NCBI GenBank assembly: GCA_025642075.2
Contig: JAODUO010000120.1
Span: 227,501 to 291,500 of the forward strand
Length of the DNA: 64,000 nucleotides
Origin: Ridgeia piscesae
Taxonomy: Eukaryota > Annelida > Polychaeta > Sabellida > Siboglinidae
Reading direction: 5' to 3'
Part shown: positions 11,961 through 24,940 of the stretch, one piece after another
Position numbering within the stretch: position 1 is the stretch's first letter
Layout of the letters: each line of letters begins with the position of its first letter
Program-made: the position numbers and the translations under genes
The notes under the pieces: generated by a model
Databases searched by the model: none
What the model was told of the DNA's origin: nothing
The model's input: only the letters and a program-made list of their open reading frames with translations

Positions 11961-12059
11961 AAAATATAATTAAAATCTCGAGATATTGGACAATATGATT
12001 ATATAATTATTGATCTTTGACCTTCGGGTAGCCCCCTCCAAAAAGTGTTATATGATCCA

Positions 12060-12800
12060 CAGTTACAACTGTGCCACATTTGGTGCTTTGGCCGCCCAGC
12101 GTGTAGTGTGTCATTCCGTGACTTTTTCAAATAGATTGTAAATAATTGTGTTTTTTCACTTATATTGACCGTAAAGGACTGAAAAAAACTGTTTCCATTT
12201 TTTTCGTCCACTTTTTCGTGGGAAAATTTAAGATGGCCGCCACCACCGGTCACCAAAATTCTTATAATCGCTATATCTTTGGCAATAAATGGTATAGAAA
12301 GTTGAACTGTGAGTCGTTTTATATGTATTGATGTATGAGGAATCCAATGCAATTATTATTTCGGTGAAAGAAATGAAAATAAAGCTATACCAGCCAAAAT
12401 TTTGTTAAAATGACCTAAAATGTATATAGTATACGCAATTTTTTAGCAAATATACGTCCGGTGACCTTTTGTGTATATTTTAAATAATTGTGTATTTTCG
12501 CTTATACTGAATCCGAGGGACTGAAAAGAACTGTTTCTATTCTTTCGTCCACTTTTTCGTGGGAAAATTCAATATGGCCCCCACCGGTCACCGAAAGTCT
12601 TATAATCGCTATATATTTGGCAATAAACGGTATAGAAACTTGAACTCTGAGTAGTTTCATATTTTTTTAAGTATGGTGAATCCAATGCAACCATTATTTT
12701 AATGAAAATAAAATGAAATTATACCAGGTGTTAAAATAGCCATAACATATAAGATCCAAAATATATTTCACGAACGTATGTAGGATTTCTTTTTCCCTGT
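12060..12800 (+). repeat. Tandem repeat, about 343-bp unit, two copies
   Basis: Two adjacent diverged units share TTCGTCCACTTTTTCGTGGG, a GATGGCC/ATGGCCC...CACCGGTCACC block and TATAATCGCTATAT. They are spaced about 340-345 bp apart (anchors near 12148 and 12489). The same unit recurs in inverted orientation at 22480-23095. Confidence 0.8.
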
Positions 12801-13439
12801 GTCCTTGGTCTAGTTATGTCTGCACCGGTAAGTGCATAAAAACCTAGTACAACTGCTTGTCTTATCAGGATCCAGAGCATTGTAGATAGGCTTGAGTTTG
12901 ATCGGGCGTCACTTAGCTCCTGTGCCCATTATTATGTCGCTCTTAGGGCTGAGTTCTGGAACTCTGCGCAACTCCAACACAAGTACATATGTATCAGTGA
13001 AATAAATGTGTACAATGACACCTAGATGACCCAGTGCTACAACTGCATACAGTGTCATCAATGTATCTGCTTACTTATGCATACTACGAATTCTGCAGAG
13101 GAATGGGCTGCAAAGACACCTTTGTGTGTGGAAGAGACGGTAGGCATTTTGCAGAACTGAACAGCCTTTTCTACAAGGTACAAAGTGAGGCTCGCATTTG
13201 TTTCCTTGGTATTCAGGAATGCCTTTAGATCTTTGTGAGTGTGTTATCATTGACCTTATTGCCCGCGTCAGAAGATCGGCCAGCTGTTCTTAGTTGTCTC
13301 GTATGATCTATCAGCGAACTGTGCTGTAGTCATCAAAGAGTAGGTATGCCTCGCAGTAGCCGAAAGACTTTGTCAATTGCGCGAAGAAAGAATGATGAAA
13401 GGTCTTGACAATTATCATAATTATCATTGCGACTTTTGT

Positions 13440-14190
13440 GAACATTCAATTCATGCACAACAGCCATGCCATCGATAATGATGGTAGGTGGTAGGTAACT
13501 GTCCGGATGCTATGCCTCAGTCAGGTATGCCCTATCATCCATCGTAGGTTGTCTCTGGTATACTGACATTGCTATCGCATGAAACAAATTCTTACCTTTA
13601 GGTGTGTCTACCTGACTATCAATGTTATCAGCAGAAAAGCGAAGCCTTTTTGCCGATGAAGACCTGAGTGCACATAGTTCCATGCGCGTTCCTCCAGGTT
13701 CTGCTGCACTCCCTCGGCAGTTTGAGTTACGCACTGTTTGAGTCCTTGTAAGGAATGCTAACTCCAGACTTCGAAACGATTTCGTCTAGTTTCTGGCTTC
13801 TGTACTGGTCGCAGTACTGTGATATGCCAAACATTAAGGGAGTTTCGATAGTTGATCGGAAACCAGGTGCATCTACTGACTTGGGCGTATACAATGCTTT
13901 GCTTGACGATCAGATATATGAGTCAGGCACGATTTGTTGAAATGCGAATGATGCTGATCGATGCTGGGCGTTCATGCGTGCTTCCGGTTTGACAGTGTAT
14001 ACCCCTTTCGGCATCCACAGTATCATATTGTGGAGTTCCTGTTGAATTCCAGCTTCTCCAACATCATCTAGCGATCGTTTAAAATCACATGGGTCTTTCT
14101 TTGCCTGCTTAATTGCATTGTGCAGATTGCCTTTGCTGCCTACCTCTCCTATTGCTTCGTATTGTGCCTCCATAGAGTGTGTTAGCATGG
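13440..14190 (-). pseudogene. Relic of a transposon-linked ORF family of unknown function
   Basis: The - strand carries pieces in changing frames: KKDPCDFKRSLDDVGEAG, then VYTVKPEARMNAQ, and further on LRFSADNIDSQVDTPKGKN followed by FHAIAMSVYQ. The last block resembles the F-x-x-D-N-I-D...T-P-x-G-K-x-x-x-H-x-x-x-M motif of uncharacterised proteins that recur next to mobile elements in invertebrate genomes. Stops and frameshifts interrupt it, so it is dead. The assignment rests on memory of that motif only. Confidence 0.35.
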
Positions 14191-14456
14191 TTTTGTTCCG
14201 ATGTGTTGGCCTACGAATTATACGTTAGCAACATTCTGTTGTATATTCTCCCTCAGTAGTTGCTTTTCACTCTTGGTACGCGTGTATGTGGAGACACGCA
14301 ATGAAATAAAACAAACCATTGGTCATCAGTTTATCTTTCTGAGAAATAACTTCCAAGGAAATATGTGATGTACTGCCGATGACGACAAATTAACAAAACG
14401 AAATGTACTGCACCCGAAGCGTATGGGCGTATCTATAGTATTTTTGAGAAAGAAGT

Positions 14457-17400
14457 AAGTGAATGAATGAATGAATGAATGAATATTTATTTTTTGGAAT
14501 CGTACAAAGCACATATGTAAACAGTATGTTTAAACTAAAAATGTAACAATCAGTTATAATGTACGATTCCGGGTAGACTGCGGAGCCAATTAAGGCAAGT
14601 TACCAGTTGGTATAGATAATAATTATTATTATGAAACCATTTCTCATAAATTAAACCCTACCATAGCTGTATAAATAATAATGTTATAATAGTAATTTCA
14701 CATGTAACACATACTTATAGTTTTTTATAACTGACCAGGTATGTAAAACGTAACAATAATATTCAATAATAAATGTTCAATTAACACGTATACCAAACGT
14801 GTAGCACCAACTACCGACAATGACAAGGGTATAATTACATACGCGTATGAACAGGTATTTTATATTGAATAAGCTTCAGCTAGCTCTTCATACCCTCTTA
14901 CAACAATTGCTTTTAGTGATACTGCAAAACCTTTAATGTTTTTTTGCTGGATAGTACACGCAATTCTGTTCCATATCCATACATAAAAAACTGTTAGAAG
15001 ATTTTACTGTTAGAGAAGTAAAAGGACGTATGTGTTTGTCTAGTTTTGTGAATGTGTATGTCATGGGTAAATGTAAAAATATCGGATAAATAATGAGGTA
15101 GACTCCTGTGAACATAATTATACATAAATTTTCTAATAATTTCCAGTAAGTATACATCATTCAATTTAATTAATGTTAAGCACGTAAAGAGGGGGTGAGA
15201 ATGTTCCCAATAATTTCTTTTGAGTATGGAACGAAATATTTGTTTTTAGATAATACATAATTTTGTCAAGTACGTTTTATATGTAGCCCCCACATGATGA
15301 TTCCATATGTCAAGTAAGGGTAAACTAAAGTGTAATCAATTGTTTTAAGTGCGGACACAGGAAGGTAGCTGTTAACTTTATTGATTACATATAAAGCACT
15401 GGTTAATTAATTTTTGCATTTGTTTATGTGTTCGTGCCAATCAAGTTTTTCATCAATATGAAGACCTAGGAATTGTACACACTTCATACGCTGGATAATT
15501 GTATTAGACATTGTTAAAATAAGTTCTTCATTTTCAGGAGGATATGATCTACAGAATAACATGCGTTTCGTTTTGGGATAATTTATTTGCACGAAACCAG
15601 TCAGCTAATACTTGAAGTTCCTTGTTCATATCTTCGTATATATTATTAACTTGTTTCCAGTCTTGTATATAGTAGTGCCATCAGCAAATAATATAGGTTA
15701 CAATGCTTTACACAAAACGGGAAATTATTTATGTATATTATAAGCAGGAGCGGACCAAGTATAGATTCCTGTGGGACGCCGTATGTGATGCCCCGTTGAA
15801 GCGATTCACTATTATTATATTTAACATAATGTTTCCGATTTGACAGATAACTTTTAAACCATTTGAGAGGAGTACCCCTTATTCCATAAAATTCACGTTT
15901 ATATAATAAGATTTGCTGATTAATTGTATCGAATGCTTTACTTAATCTTTAGTCTTTATTTTCCAAAGCTTGTATAACATCGCTAGTAAGTGCGGTTATA
16001 GCATTTATTGTTGAATGTTTTTCACGAAAACCATATTGGTTACTATTTAATATTGTATTAGTTTGAATGAAATGAAAAGTCCTTTTATATACAACTTTTC
16101 CCAGTATTTTAGAAATTGAAGGTAACAATAATATAGGTTTGTAATTGGAAATATCGTCTTTAGCGTTTGACTTATGGACAGGTATAATTTTCGCATTTTT
16201 CAATTCATGTGGTACTATTCCCTCAGACATTGACATGTTTATTAAAATAGATAAAGGCATATCTATTTGCTCACCAAATAGCTTTAGGACAAGCGGACTC
16301 AAATTGTTGTGACTAGTACTTTTCTTAGGTTGGAGTGAATGTATTATTTGCCTGATCTCACTTGCATCGGTTGGGGTCATGAACATAATGTGTAAATAGT
16401 TTTTTTGGATTGAGGTATTGCAGTGGTGGGTTTGGACCAATATTTGTAAAGAAATTACAAAATGCATTAGATATTTGATCACGATCTTTAATTACAGCAT
16501 TATTATGTTTGAATTGTAAAGAAATTCCAGATTTATCGTTGTTTTTCCAATCCAATTTTTTTGTAAATTCCATGTTTGTTTAGAGTCATTCTTGAATGTG
16601 TTTAACTGATTAGCATAGTAGGTTGTTTTTGCAATTTTCTTTAACTTATTATAGATATTTCTATATTTAGCATAATGGATGTGAGCAAGATGTATCTTAG
16701 GTTTGCTAATACATTTCCGATACAGTTTATTTGAGGTTAAAGATGATTTCATTAGTCCTGTAGTCATCCAAACATTCTGAATGACATATTTCGAATTAAT
16801 GTTGACAGTTTTCTCTGGTGCGTATGATGCAATGATATAATTTAAATGTTCAGTAACGTTTTTAAACGCATTATTTATGTCTAATTGATGAAGATATGTC
16901 TAATTAATTTGCTGGAGTGCAGATTTTATGTGTCGAATCGACACGTTAGATAAAGGTCTATGTTTGAATATTAATGGCTGATTACGTATTTTTTAGGGTT
17001 TCCGATAAGACAGAATATAGGTAAATGGTCAGATATATCGCTGAATAGTATACCAGAGTGAACCAATTGGGTTGTGTGATACATATATGTTATCAATGAG
17101 GGTAGCAATAGTATGGGTTATACGCGTTGGCTTAGTAATCGTGAGAATTGTATTTGCGGCTAGATATAGATGTAAAAGGTCAGTTGAGGGTTCATAAGAG
17201 CTAATTTTAGATAGTCTATATTTTGATCAGTGCCTATTATAACTTCACTGTTTGAGCTTTCTGTTTTATGTAATATTGCCTCATACCGTTGAATAGACTA
17301 ATTTACATTTGTATTAGAAATCCGGTATATTTCACATACGATTTAAGTTTGACCATTATTAATAGATTCAATGAATATGGATTCAAATTCACCTTCTATT

Positions 17401-17880
17401 AAAATACTAAGGTCTTCTCGAAGATTATACTGAATATTATCACGGATATATATCGCGACACCACCTTTAGCTTTAATCTTTCTATTTTTATAATTAAAGT
17501 TATAATTGGGCAGCTTGAAAATATGCGCATTATCATCATTTACAAAAGTTTCACATAACAAAATATAGTCAATTTCCACATGTGCATCAGAGAGCTCTGA
17601 CAGTAATGTTTCAAGTTGATCAACTTTTGATGAGAGTCCTGGTATGGTTAGGTGGAGCACTTTACATTGAAAATTATTATGACTAAACTTGTCAGGAAGG
17701 ATATCGTTAACATCATAATAATTGCTATTTAATTCTGCTGAATTAAAAGGGTTCGTTTCTACATTTTCATATTGGATATTTCTCTCGTACAAGTACCTGA
17801 GATCTAGCTCAGTATAATTACTTAATATTTCATCCATACTTTCTTGACAATAAATAGCATACAATATAATACATTGTTAG
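14457..17880 (-). mobile_element. Non-LTR retrotransposon (LINE, - strand), dead
   Basis: The 5' part of ORF2 is at 17343-17864 (endonuclease region with IDYILLCETF and GGVAIYIRDNIQYN). Middle pieces lie at 16358-16767, and the RT N-terminal half at 15949-16482 (IIPVHKSNAKDDISNYKPIL, NQYGFREKHSTINA). Near 15750 the usual GVPQG reads GVPQE, and near 15680 the catalytic FADD reads FADG. The RT C-terminus at 15407-15592 contains CVQFLGLHIDEKLDWHEHI. The 3' end is a (TTCA)n tail, seen on the + strand as GAAT repeats at 14458-14484. The two altered catalytic motifs plus stops make it inactive. It belongs to the CR1/L2/Jockey-like group; I cannot fix the clade. Confidence 0.85.
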
Positions 17881-18689
17881 GTCATAGACGAGCGACGTCA
17901 TTGTAGATAGAATAAAGCTATACGACAAGAACAATTTAGTTGTAAAACAATTCAAATAGTAAAACATGTAATACAAATGCATGATCAGCTTAATATTCCC
18001 AGTATTCATAACATAAACATATATTAAACAAAATGAGTAGTTGGAGACATACATCACACGGATTATAGTCTGAAGACAAAATATAAATAAAAAAGCCAAC
18101 TTCACATGAAGTCAAGAACATCATGAGATATCCATTTGCATTATGAAATGCAAGAGGCCTTTTTCGTGGGAGAGCACTTTTAAATGTATTTCTTTTAACA
18201 CGCCATTGCTTAAAATAAATGTATTTTAACTGATAAAAAAGCGAACATAAATATTGTTGCTGTGATAATGTAGAAATACCTGAATATGTCAATCAACATA
18301 AATAACATTTAGTTGACAAGAAAAAAATCAAGTTGACTGGTTCACCTTAACTAATATTTCGATGAAAAACACAAAATATTAAGTTAGTATAATTCTAAAT
18401 GTCACGTGTGTGTTCGTTGGAACAAGAATAGCACCATATATCTATAATATACTTTATAATTTAAATTAAAATGCATAGCGATAATTAATAATTAAAATAA
18501 AGTACAATCAGCATAATGATAACATACCATCTAGGAATGTCACTGCTTCATAATTAATAATGTAGTTGCAAAACAAATAATAAAATACGGAAAAAATAAT
18601 AATATAGATAAACATTCACATGACACACATTGGTTCTGGTAAACGTTCATATGACGGACAATGTGAATGTTCCCGGTCAAGATTCACTA

Positions 18690-19107
18690 AGGCCGGGTTT
18701 CTGTGTTTAACGAAGATTATTAATCTCCGCCTTCGTGTTGATGACCTTTATTGTATTTGTCAAAATCTTTACCACAATCTTGCCATTGTAGGTCCAGCAG
18801 GCGTTGATTTGTATTGGTTTTTTGTCATCTGCCTTATCACGGCGGCAAGTGCAGCGCGGCGCTGCGTCAAATCTTCGTTGACGAAGATTTGTTCGGTGCT
18901 GCCGTTTGTATAGGGCGTGCAAGTCTCGCGCGCGAAAACGAGGCTGGGGGCAGTTGGGGGCAGGAGGTCCATATACTCCATGTTAACATATAGGACTTTG
19001 TTTTGTTTTGGTCGTAATAATCGAACTGTCCCGAAATAGCGTATTTCAGTTATATTGTCCGAAGGATTATTACAAGCAGAAGTAGTGGAACATTTTGCCG
19101 GTGACAA
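18690..19107 (-). pseudogene. LINE ORF1-like fragment, frameshifted
   Basis: The - strand frame 18769-19107 holds EQIFVNEDLTQRRAALAAVI. A frame change near 18800 leads to ACWTYNGKIVVKIL and then NTIKVINTKAEINNL. The combination I-x-x-N-E-D-L-T-x-R-R followed by W-T-x-N-G-K-I-x-V-K matches the C-terminal part of LINE ORF1 proteins. It may be ORF1 of the adjacent LINE at 14457-17880, but about 700 bp of AT-rich sequence separates them. Confidence 0.5.
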
Positions 19108-19109
19108 TG

Positions 19110-21420
19110 ATCACGGAAATCATGAATTTTAACCCATTATTATGGTGGTTGCCATGGCAATAGCGGCAAGTACTTGTGTTTGCCGATTTTGACTAATAAT
19201 GAAGAGTGCCAGTTTTCGCGCAGTACAACCTGTTTGCGCCAAACGTATACATGTGTTGTGATTATGTGCATTTAGACAACTTGTCAGATATAAGTGCTTA
19301 TCGAAACCACAACGTACAGCAATGTAAAACGCAAATCCCGTAAAAGACACATACGGCCTAGCATCGTGTCGATTATCTGCACTACGTAAATCGCTGTGTC
19401 TATGATCTAGTGTGATAAACTCAATATTAAATCGGACATTTAAGATAAGAAACGTATAACACAAGATTATTCTTGTGTCCAGTCCCGAATTAGTCTCGCT
19501 TAGTCCCCAATAAGCTCCAGTCGCGCGGAGTCACGCCATGTGTCGTGACCCACTAGCAGGCCCTATTGCATAATTGGCTCCTCGCCCTGATCACTCCGTC
19601 ATGCACCGTAACTTTACTGAATCACATAATCACGACGCGGTGCCGGTCGCCAGTGTCACTCCTCTTGCCCAGCCTATGGCTAACAATAATGTCCCCCTGA
19701 GACACTGGGGGGGGGGGAGGTAAAGGCCATTTTGGTGTTGATGATCTGAACCATCTTAAGTGCAGCGGTCTCTTGGAGCGGTCTCTTGGATAGGGAAAGT
19801 TCTATTCCGTGCAACATTGTGTCATGGTTGCATGGACTTTGTCCAATCACAGGCAATGACAGCGAGTGACGTATAGCTTTCGAAAGCATTGCACCGAGTT
19901 GTTGCTCGGCAGATTATTATACAATTTATTTAATTGATCAATTCTACGAACACCGCCATTTGTTGCTTTATACATACATGAGAAGTGCCATCATTGGGGG
20001 TCATGGCAACGTCATCGCAGTGAAGAATCGATACGTATTTGAAGGTAGGTATCGCTGACAATATTCGAAGCGGCGCTTACTTGTTTTATCGCCCATATCA
20101 ACAATGTTACGACAATATAGTTATGTAGTGCTGTGTGTACTTTTCTGATAAATATAGTGATTCTATAATGGGACCAGCAATACTGCTGTGATCACTATTC
20201 TATTTCATAGGATTACATCAAATAGTTATATTAATAAAAAATGGTGTGTATTACAAAGAGTTTTATATTATCAAATCACTTTTGTCATAATTTTTGATAC
20301 AAATAAAATAATTCCTTTTGTGTCCCAAAAGGTCGCTCTAAAGGGATTCTTTTAAAAATGCAATGTACATAATTGTAACTAATCATATTAACATAAGTAT
20401 TTCATATAATTATATGCCTACATTTCATTACAAAAAGTGTTTTATTAATCACTTACTTTTATAACCAAGACAACATAACAACATTACTCCATAAACGTTT
20501 CTAGTTTGTGCTCCACATACACTATCAGTATACAATAAATAATTGGTAAGCCAATATAAACTGCATTCTACGCAAACATGAACATAAAATATATCATATT
20601 TTAAAAACAAAATATATGAGTAATACAAATGAATATTAACTAAACACATAATGTTGTAACTGTCATGTCTGTTCATGTGCCAGTATTTACTCCTCACGCA
20701 ATGTAAAATTATGAACTAATTATGTTTTATTTTATTTTGTGTTGCAGTTAATGGAGTTACAGAAAGCAAGGTATATATGTAGGCAACGACGTGTGCAGAC
20801 TGAAACCAATGGAGGACAATAATTTTGGATTACACTATATGACCTGCATCAGCTTCATGTAAAAGAGTTGGTGTGACAAGTTGCCATGACCACATGTGGA
20901 CAAGTGTCCATGTTTCAGTGACATCTCATCTTACAAGTCAAGTTATATAATACCATTTGATGTATATAAAGTGTATTATGAGTATAAGTATAGCACATCA
21001 TTTGCAGCCTACTGAAAATTATTGTCAATTTAACATGTTTCTATGTGTTATACTTACATACACACTCATTGGTAGTGCATATTTCACAATATAACGATTG
21101 TGGACTTATGATTTCAGAATACAACTACACAATGTATTTATTAATCTACTCACTCGTCATTTTATATGTCATCTTCTTTCAATACTTTCAAGTAATGTGT
21201 GCAGTTAGTTTAATTAAAAATGCAGTTGTGTATCGTTGTGTATTATTTATTTTTAAAGGTTGTTGGCCCACTAAGATCCCATAACATTGTCTCTACCACT
21301 AATGTATTTGTAACCACTGTAATGTCATATCAGACATAAAATAAGGTAACTTTATGAGATTCCATTATAATGGTTTACATTTTTTAATCAGTGGATGAAT
21401 GTTATTTTTACTCAGGTCTA
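19110..21420. other. Noncoding stretch, nothing recognised
   Basis: Mixed AT-rich sequence with a G homopolymer near 19709. No element or exon was identified. The short - strand frame at 19129-19464 has no family resemblance. Confidence 0.35.
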
Positions 21421-21524
21421 ATAAAAGGAATCCGTGTCTTGCATAAATTGATTCCCAAATCTTTCCTCCACTGATGCTACGCTTGCATTGCTATGTAAGA
21501 GTGGCGCTACACGGTGTGCTGGAG

Positions 21525-21680
21525 ACAAATTAATGCATCGTCGCTGCAACCGTGTTGCATAGTGTAAACATGCAAGAGGTGTTGCATGCAGCCGCGTTGC
21601 AAGCAACATCGTTCGGCCTTGACCTTTCTAAATCACCTCGTTGCTTGCAACCGCGTTGCATAGTGTAAACCCACCTTTAG
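21525..21680. repeat. Fragment of a transposon end (GCAACCGYGTTGCATAGTG repeats)
   Basis: The motif GCAACCGYGTTGCATAGTG followed by TAAAC occurs twice (near 21545 and 21648). Related GTTGCATGCAGCCGCGTTGC lies between them. Its palindromic core and repetition look like the terminal region of a cut-and-paste transposon or MITE, here abutting the LINE ORF1 fragment. Confidence 0.4.
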
Positions 21681-21689
21681 CCGTAGTGT

Positions 21690-22095
21690 CTTCTCCCTCC
21701 CCAGTCTCGGGAATGCCGTAACATCTCAGATTGTTTCTACGGGAATACTGTTCCACTTTGTCACCCTCACCCTCCAGTCGTTCTACCTTTTCTTCCAGGG
21801 CGCTGATTCTTTTCTCCTTGCTTTCGAGCTGGTACGTCAGGCCAGCTATTGTCTGCGTCAGTTGGTCAAGTTTATCAGCCAGCGCCTGTGGGTACAAAGC
21901 CGACTTCAATTTTCGAAGCATTTCTTCGTCATTAAGTAGTTCAATGAACTTCATCACCATCACCTCAGTATTACCGACATCACTGTCAGTGACACTGGAG
22001 GGCTTTCGTGCTTTTGGCCTATTTTTTTACGAATTACTTCCCACACGAAAGGTGCGGTTTTACGCCACGGAAGCCATCTTGAGGTCGGATCTGAT
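21690..22095 (-). pseudogene. LINE ORF1 N-terminal fragment with coiled coil
   Basis: The - strand frame contains a heptad-rich coiled coil (ADKLDQLTQTIAGLTYQLES, KEKRISALEEKVERLEGE) followed by VEQYSRRNNLRCYGIPE. The (L/V)EQYSRRNNLR-x-x-G-I-P-E motif after a coiled coil is the hallmark of LINE ORF1 RNA-binding proteins. The frame is lost after about 100 residues, where the transposon-end repeat begins. An upstream part near 22090 carries an internal stop. Confidence 0.75.
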
Positions 22096-22479
22096 GTCCT
22101 ACTGAAATGTAGGTAACTTTAAATTCTGTGATATATTACCATGCACATACATTAATAGAAACGCTAAGTAATCATTGTGTGTAAAAGCTTTGATATGTAT
22201 TATTATTTTTATTTTCGGTTTGTAAAATGGCTTTAAAGTGCTAATACCAAAAACGAAAAACTATATTGAAAAAACAGCAGAATGTAAAGTAAAAAACCGA
22301 TTAGTATATTGTTGATATCACCACAAAAAATAAAGATATTAAATATATTTTGGTCCTGCTGGACTTGCCTTTTAATAATCTTTCCAAATGTGACAGGACA
22401 TCATGTTTTACATCCAACATTTGCTGTCCGTGTGTACCCATTTTACGGTCATTTTAGTGCATATATGACTGGTGTAACT

Positions 22480-23095
22480 TTATTTTCATTTCTTTCATCA
22501 AAATAATAGTTGAATTCGATTCGTCATATTTCAAAACATATAAAACGACTCTGAGTTCAAGTTTTTATACCGTTTGTTGCCGAAGATATATCGATTGTAA
22601 GACGTTTGGTGATCGGTGCCGCCCAACTTGAACTTTCCCACGAGAAAGTTAATTAAAAAATGGAAACATTTGTTTCAGTTCTTTAGTGGCAATATAAGTG
22701 AAAACATTATTTAAAATGTATACGAAAAAGTCACAGGACGTATATTTGTTACATAACTGCGTACACTATATACATCTTATACCCATTTTAACGCATTTGT
22801 GGCTGTTATAGGTTTATTTTCATTTCTTTCATCAAAATAATAGTTACATTGGATTCCTCATACTTCAAAACATATGAAACGACTCCGAGTTCACCTTTCT
22901 ATACCGTTTATTGCCAAAGAAAAAAGATTATAAGACTTTTGGTGACCGATGGCGACCATCTTGAATTTTCCCACGAAAAAGAGGACGTACAAATTGAAAC
23001 ATAAGAAACATGGTCAATATAAGTGAAAAAAACACAATTATTTAAAATCTATATGAAAAAGTCGCAGGACATGCATTTGCTACACAGCTCGGTAT
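22480..23095 (-). repeat. Inverted copy of the 343-bp tandem repeat
   Basis: Read on the - strand, this block repeats the 12.06-12.80 kb sequence, including the TTTTCGTGGGAAAATTCAAG and TATAATC blocks, in two tandem units. It lies about 10 kb away in opposite orientation. Confidence 0.75.
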
Positions 23096-23627
23096 ACTAG
23101 TGTCACGATTCCATTAAAATGTGGACTTAAGCGACTCCACTATATTGGCTGGGGCGCAATTTGTCTATATGTCATGTACTAATTCATGTAACACAGATTC
23201 CGTAATTTTGTTGTAAAGGCACTATTCGAAACGTGGTCTGCCTGAAGAACTGACATGTCCTCTTCTCACTTCTGGCATAAATATACATTGGATGGAGCGT
23301 CAACCACATACTGTGGTTCGATGTATAAATGCATTTTTCCTTAAATAGTTTTAGGCTTACGAAAATAGACAGGCGGAAACAAACACCCGTTTCGACGCCA
23401 AAGCCAGGACTAGGTCAATAGCCGTGCGGCCAAACGGCTAATGATAGTAGAAGTAGTGCGAAATAGTGTATGAACAACTTTTGGGATATTATGCAATCCA
23501 GCTTATGATGGCACTGCCAGTAGGGCTATGATAGTGCTGCTACTGGATTACAATTTTCTCCACACCTATCCATAGACTGGCACTCCCCAGTCAACACAAA
23601 TGCACAGTCACCATCTCTGACAATCTT

Positions 23628-23890
23628 TCATATGTTTGATTTGTCTTTCATACTAGCCATTGCGTGTGAACATACGTGATAGAAACCATCGGTGATATTG
23701 ACTTTAATTTCTGACACGTCCAGGTGCGTAGAAGTCATATGTTTTCGACTACGATCGATCGTAGGGTATTTGTCGATTCTGAGATGATCTACGATAACCC
23801 TATCAGCTGACAACATAACTTTTTCTTCAGTAAATATTCGAACATGTAGTTTAGTTTCTCCGGGATATTTACAACAGTTTCTTTCAGTTG
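23628..23890 (-). CDS. Coding-like segment of unknown origin
   Basis: A - strand frame of about 87 codons runs from near 23890 to the stop at 23628. It is locally protein-like in composition (HVRIFTEEKVMLSADRVIVD, HLDVSEIKVNITDGFYHVCS) and not simple sequence. I do not recognise a family. No clear initiator or splice sites bound it. It could be an exon of a - strand gene or an old element fragment. Confidence 0.25.
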
Positions 23891-24027
23891 CAAAGTGCAG
23901 GAGAATGTATTATGTCTACCTCTGCACAATTCCACGAGAAGCACTCTTGTTCGGGTCAACTACATGGGTACTTTACAAATCCATATGATATGATACATTT
24001 CATCACGAAACATGCATACAGCTACTA

Positions 24028-24130
24028 CCACATTATAATAATAATAATAGTTTATTTCACTCTGGGCAATCATAAAGATTGAAATGAGTACATAAAACAT
24101 GCAGATTTGATAACAAAAAGAATTAAATTA
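24028..24130 (-). mobile_element. LINE 3'-tail-like fragment
   Basis: An ATAATAATAATAG run followed by TTTATTTCACTCTGGGCAAT resembles the reverse complement of a LINE 3' end with an ATT-type tail. There is no coding part. Confidence 0.3.
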
Positions 24131-24369
24131 TATATCATTTAAGACCTTAGCGTAAATATAATTATAATGTAGACAATATCCAATATGTATCTATGAAACT
24201 AATGTAAGTACCTTAAGACCCAAACAAATATTTTCTGTGGTTATTTGAGTAAACTTGTTAAAGAATGATAACTAATTTAAAACATAAAAATTTATAGATC
24301 TAAACAAATTAATTTCAGCATTACACTATTTTGTCTTTGCAGAAATGATTCATACACATATACGTATAC

Positions 24370-24441
24370 ACCCATATATATATATGGGTATATATGAGGT
24401 ATATATATATGGGTATATATGTATACATATACATACATACA

Positions 24442-24505
<64 letters not shown>

Positions 24506-24626
24506 GTATATATATATAGGTACATATACACATACATATATACACATATACACACCCATATATATATATATATATATTATATATATAATATATATATATA
24601 TATAATTATATATATATATATATATC
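24370..24626. repeat. Compound TA-rich microsatellite
   Basis: TA dinucleotides interrupted by TATG, CATA and CACA variants over about 250 bp. All open frames here (Tyr/Ile/Thr repeats) are artefacts. Confidence 0.95.
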
Positions 24627-24869
24627 AAATATATACATACACACATCCATTTGTCCATGTCAACATGCAACTGTAAACGTATCTAATGTATGTAAATGTA
24701 TTGTATGTGTAAGTAACTGTAATAGAAAGGTTAATAGTAACTCTATTTGGGTAACTGTATTAATTAATAACCAATTACTGATGATGACATTCCGTAAATA
24801 TGTGGTAGAACACAGATATATATGAAATGTTTATAAACCTTTTGTAATGCATCTGTGCTATGTATGCAG

Positions 24870-24871
<2 letters not shown>

Positions 24872-24938
<67 letters not shown>
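24872..24938. repeat. (TA)n microsatellite
   Basis: Uninterrupted TA run of about 66 bases. Confidence 0.97.

Positions 24939-24940
<2 letters not shown>

Noticed and set aside
13085..13180. Possible exon (GMGCKDTFVCGRDGRHFAEL) bounded by TTCTGCAG and AAG|GTACAA
   Set aside because: The borders look splice-like, but the peptide matches nothing I know and the phase does not connect to other exons.
19129..19464. 111-codon - strand frame
   Set aside because: Composition is plausible but I see no motif and no gene structure; not enough to call.
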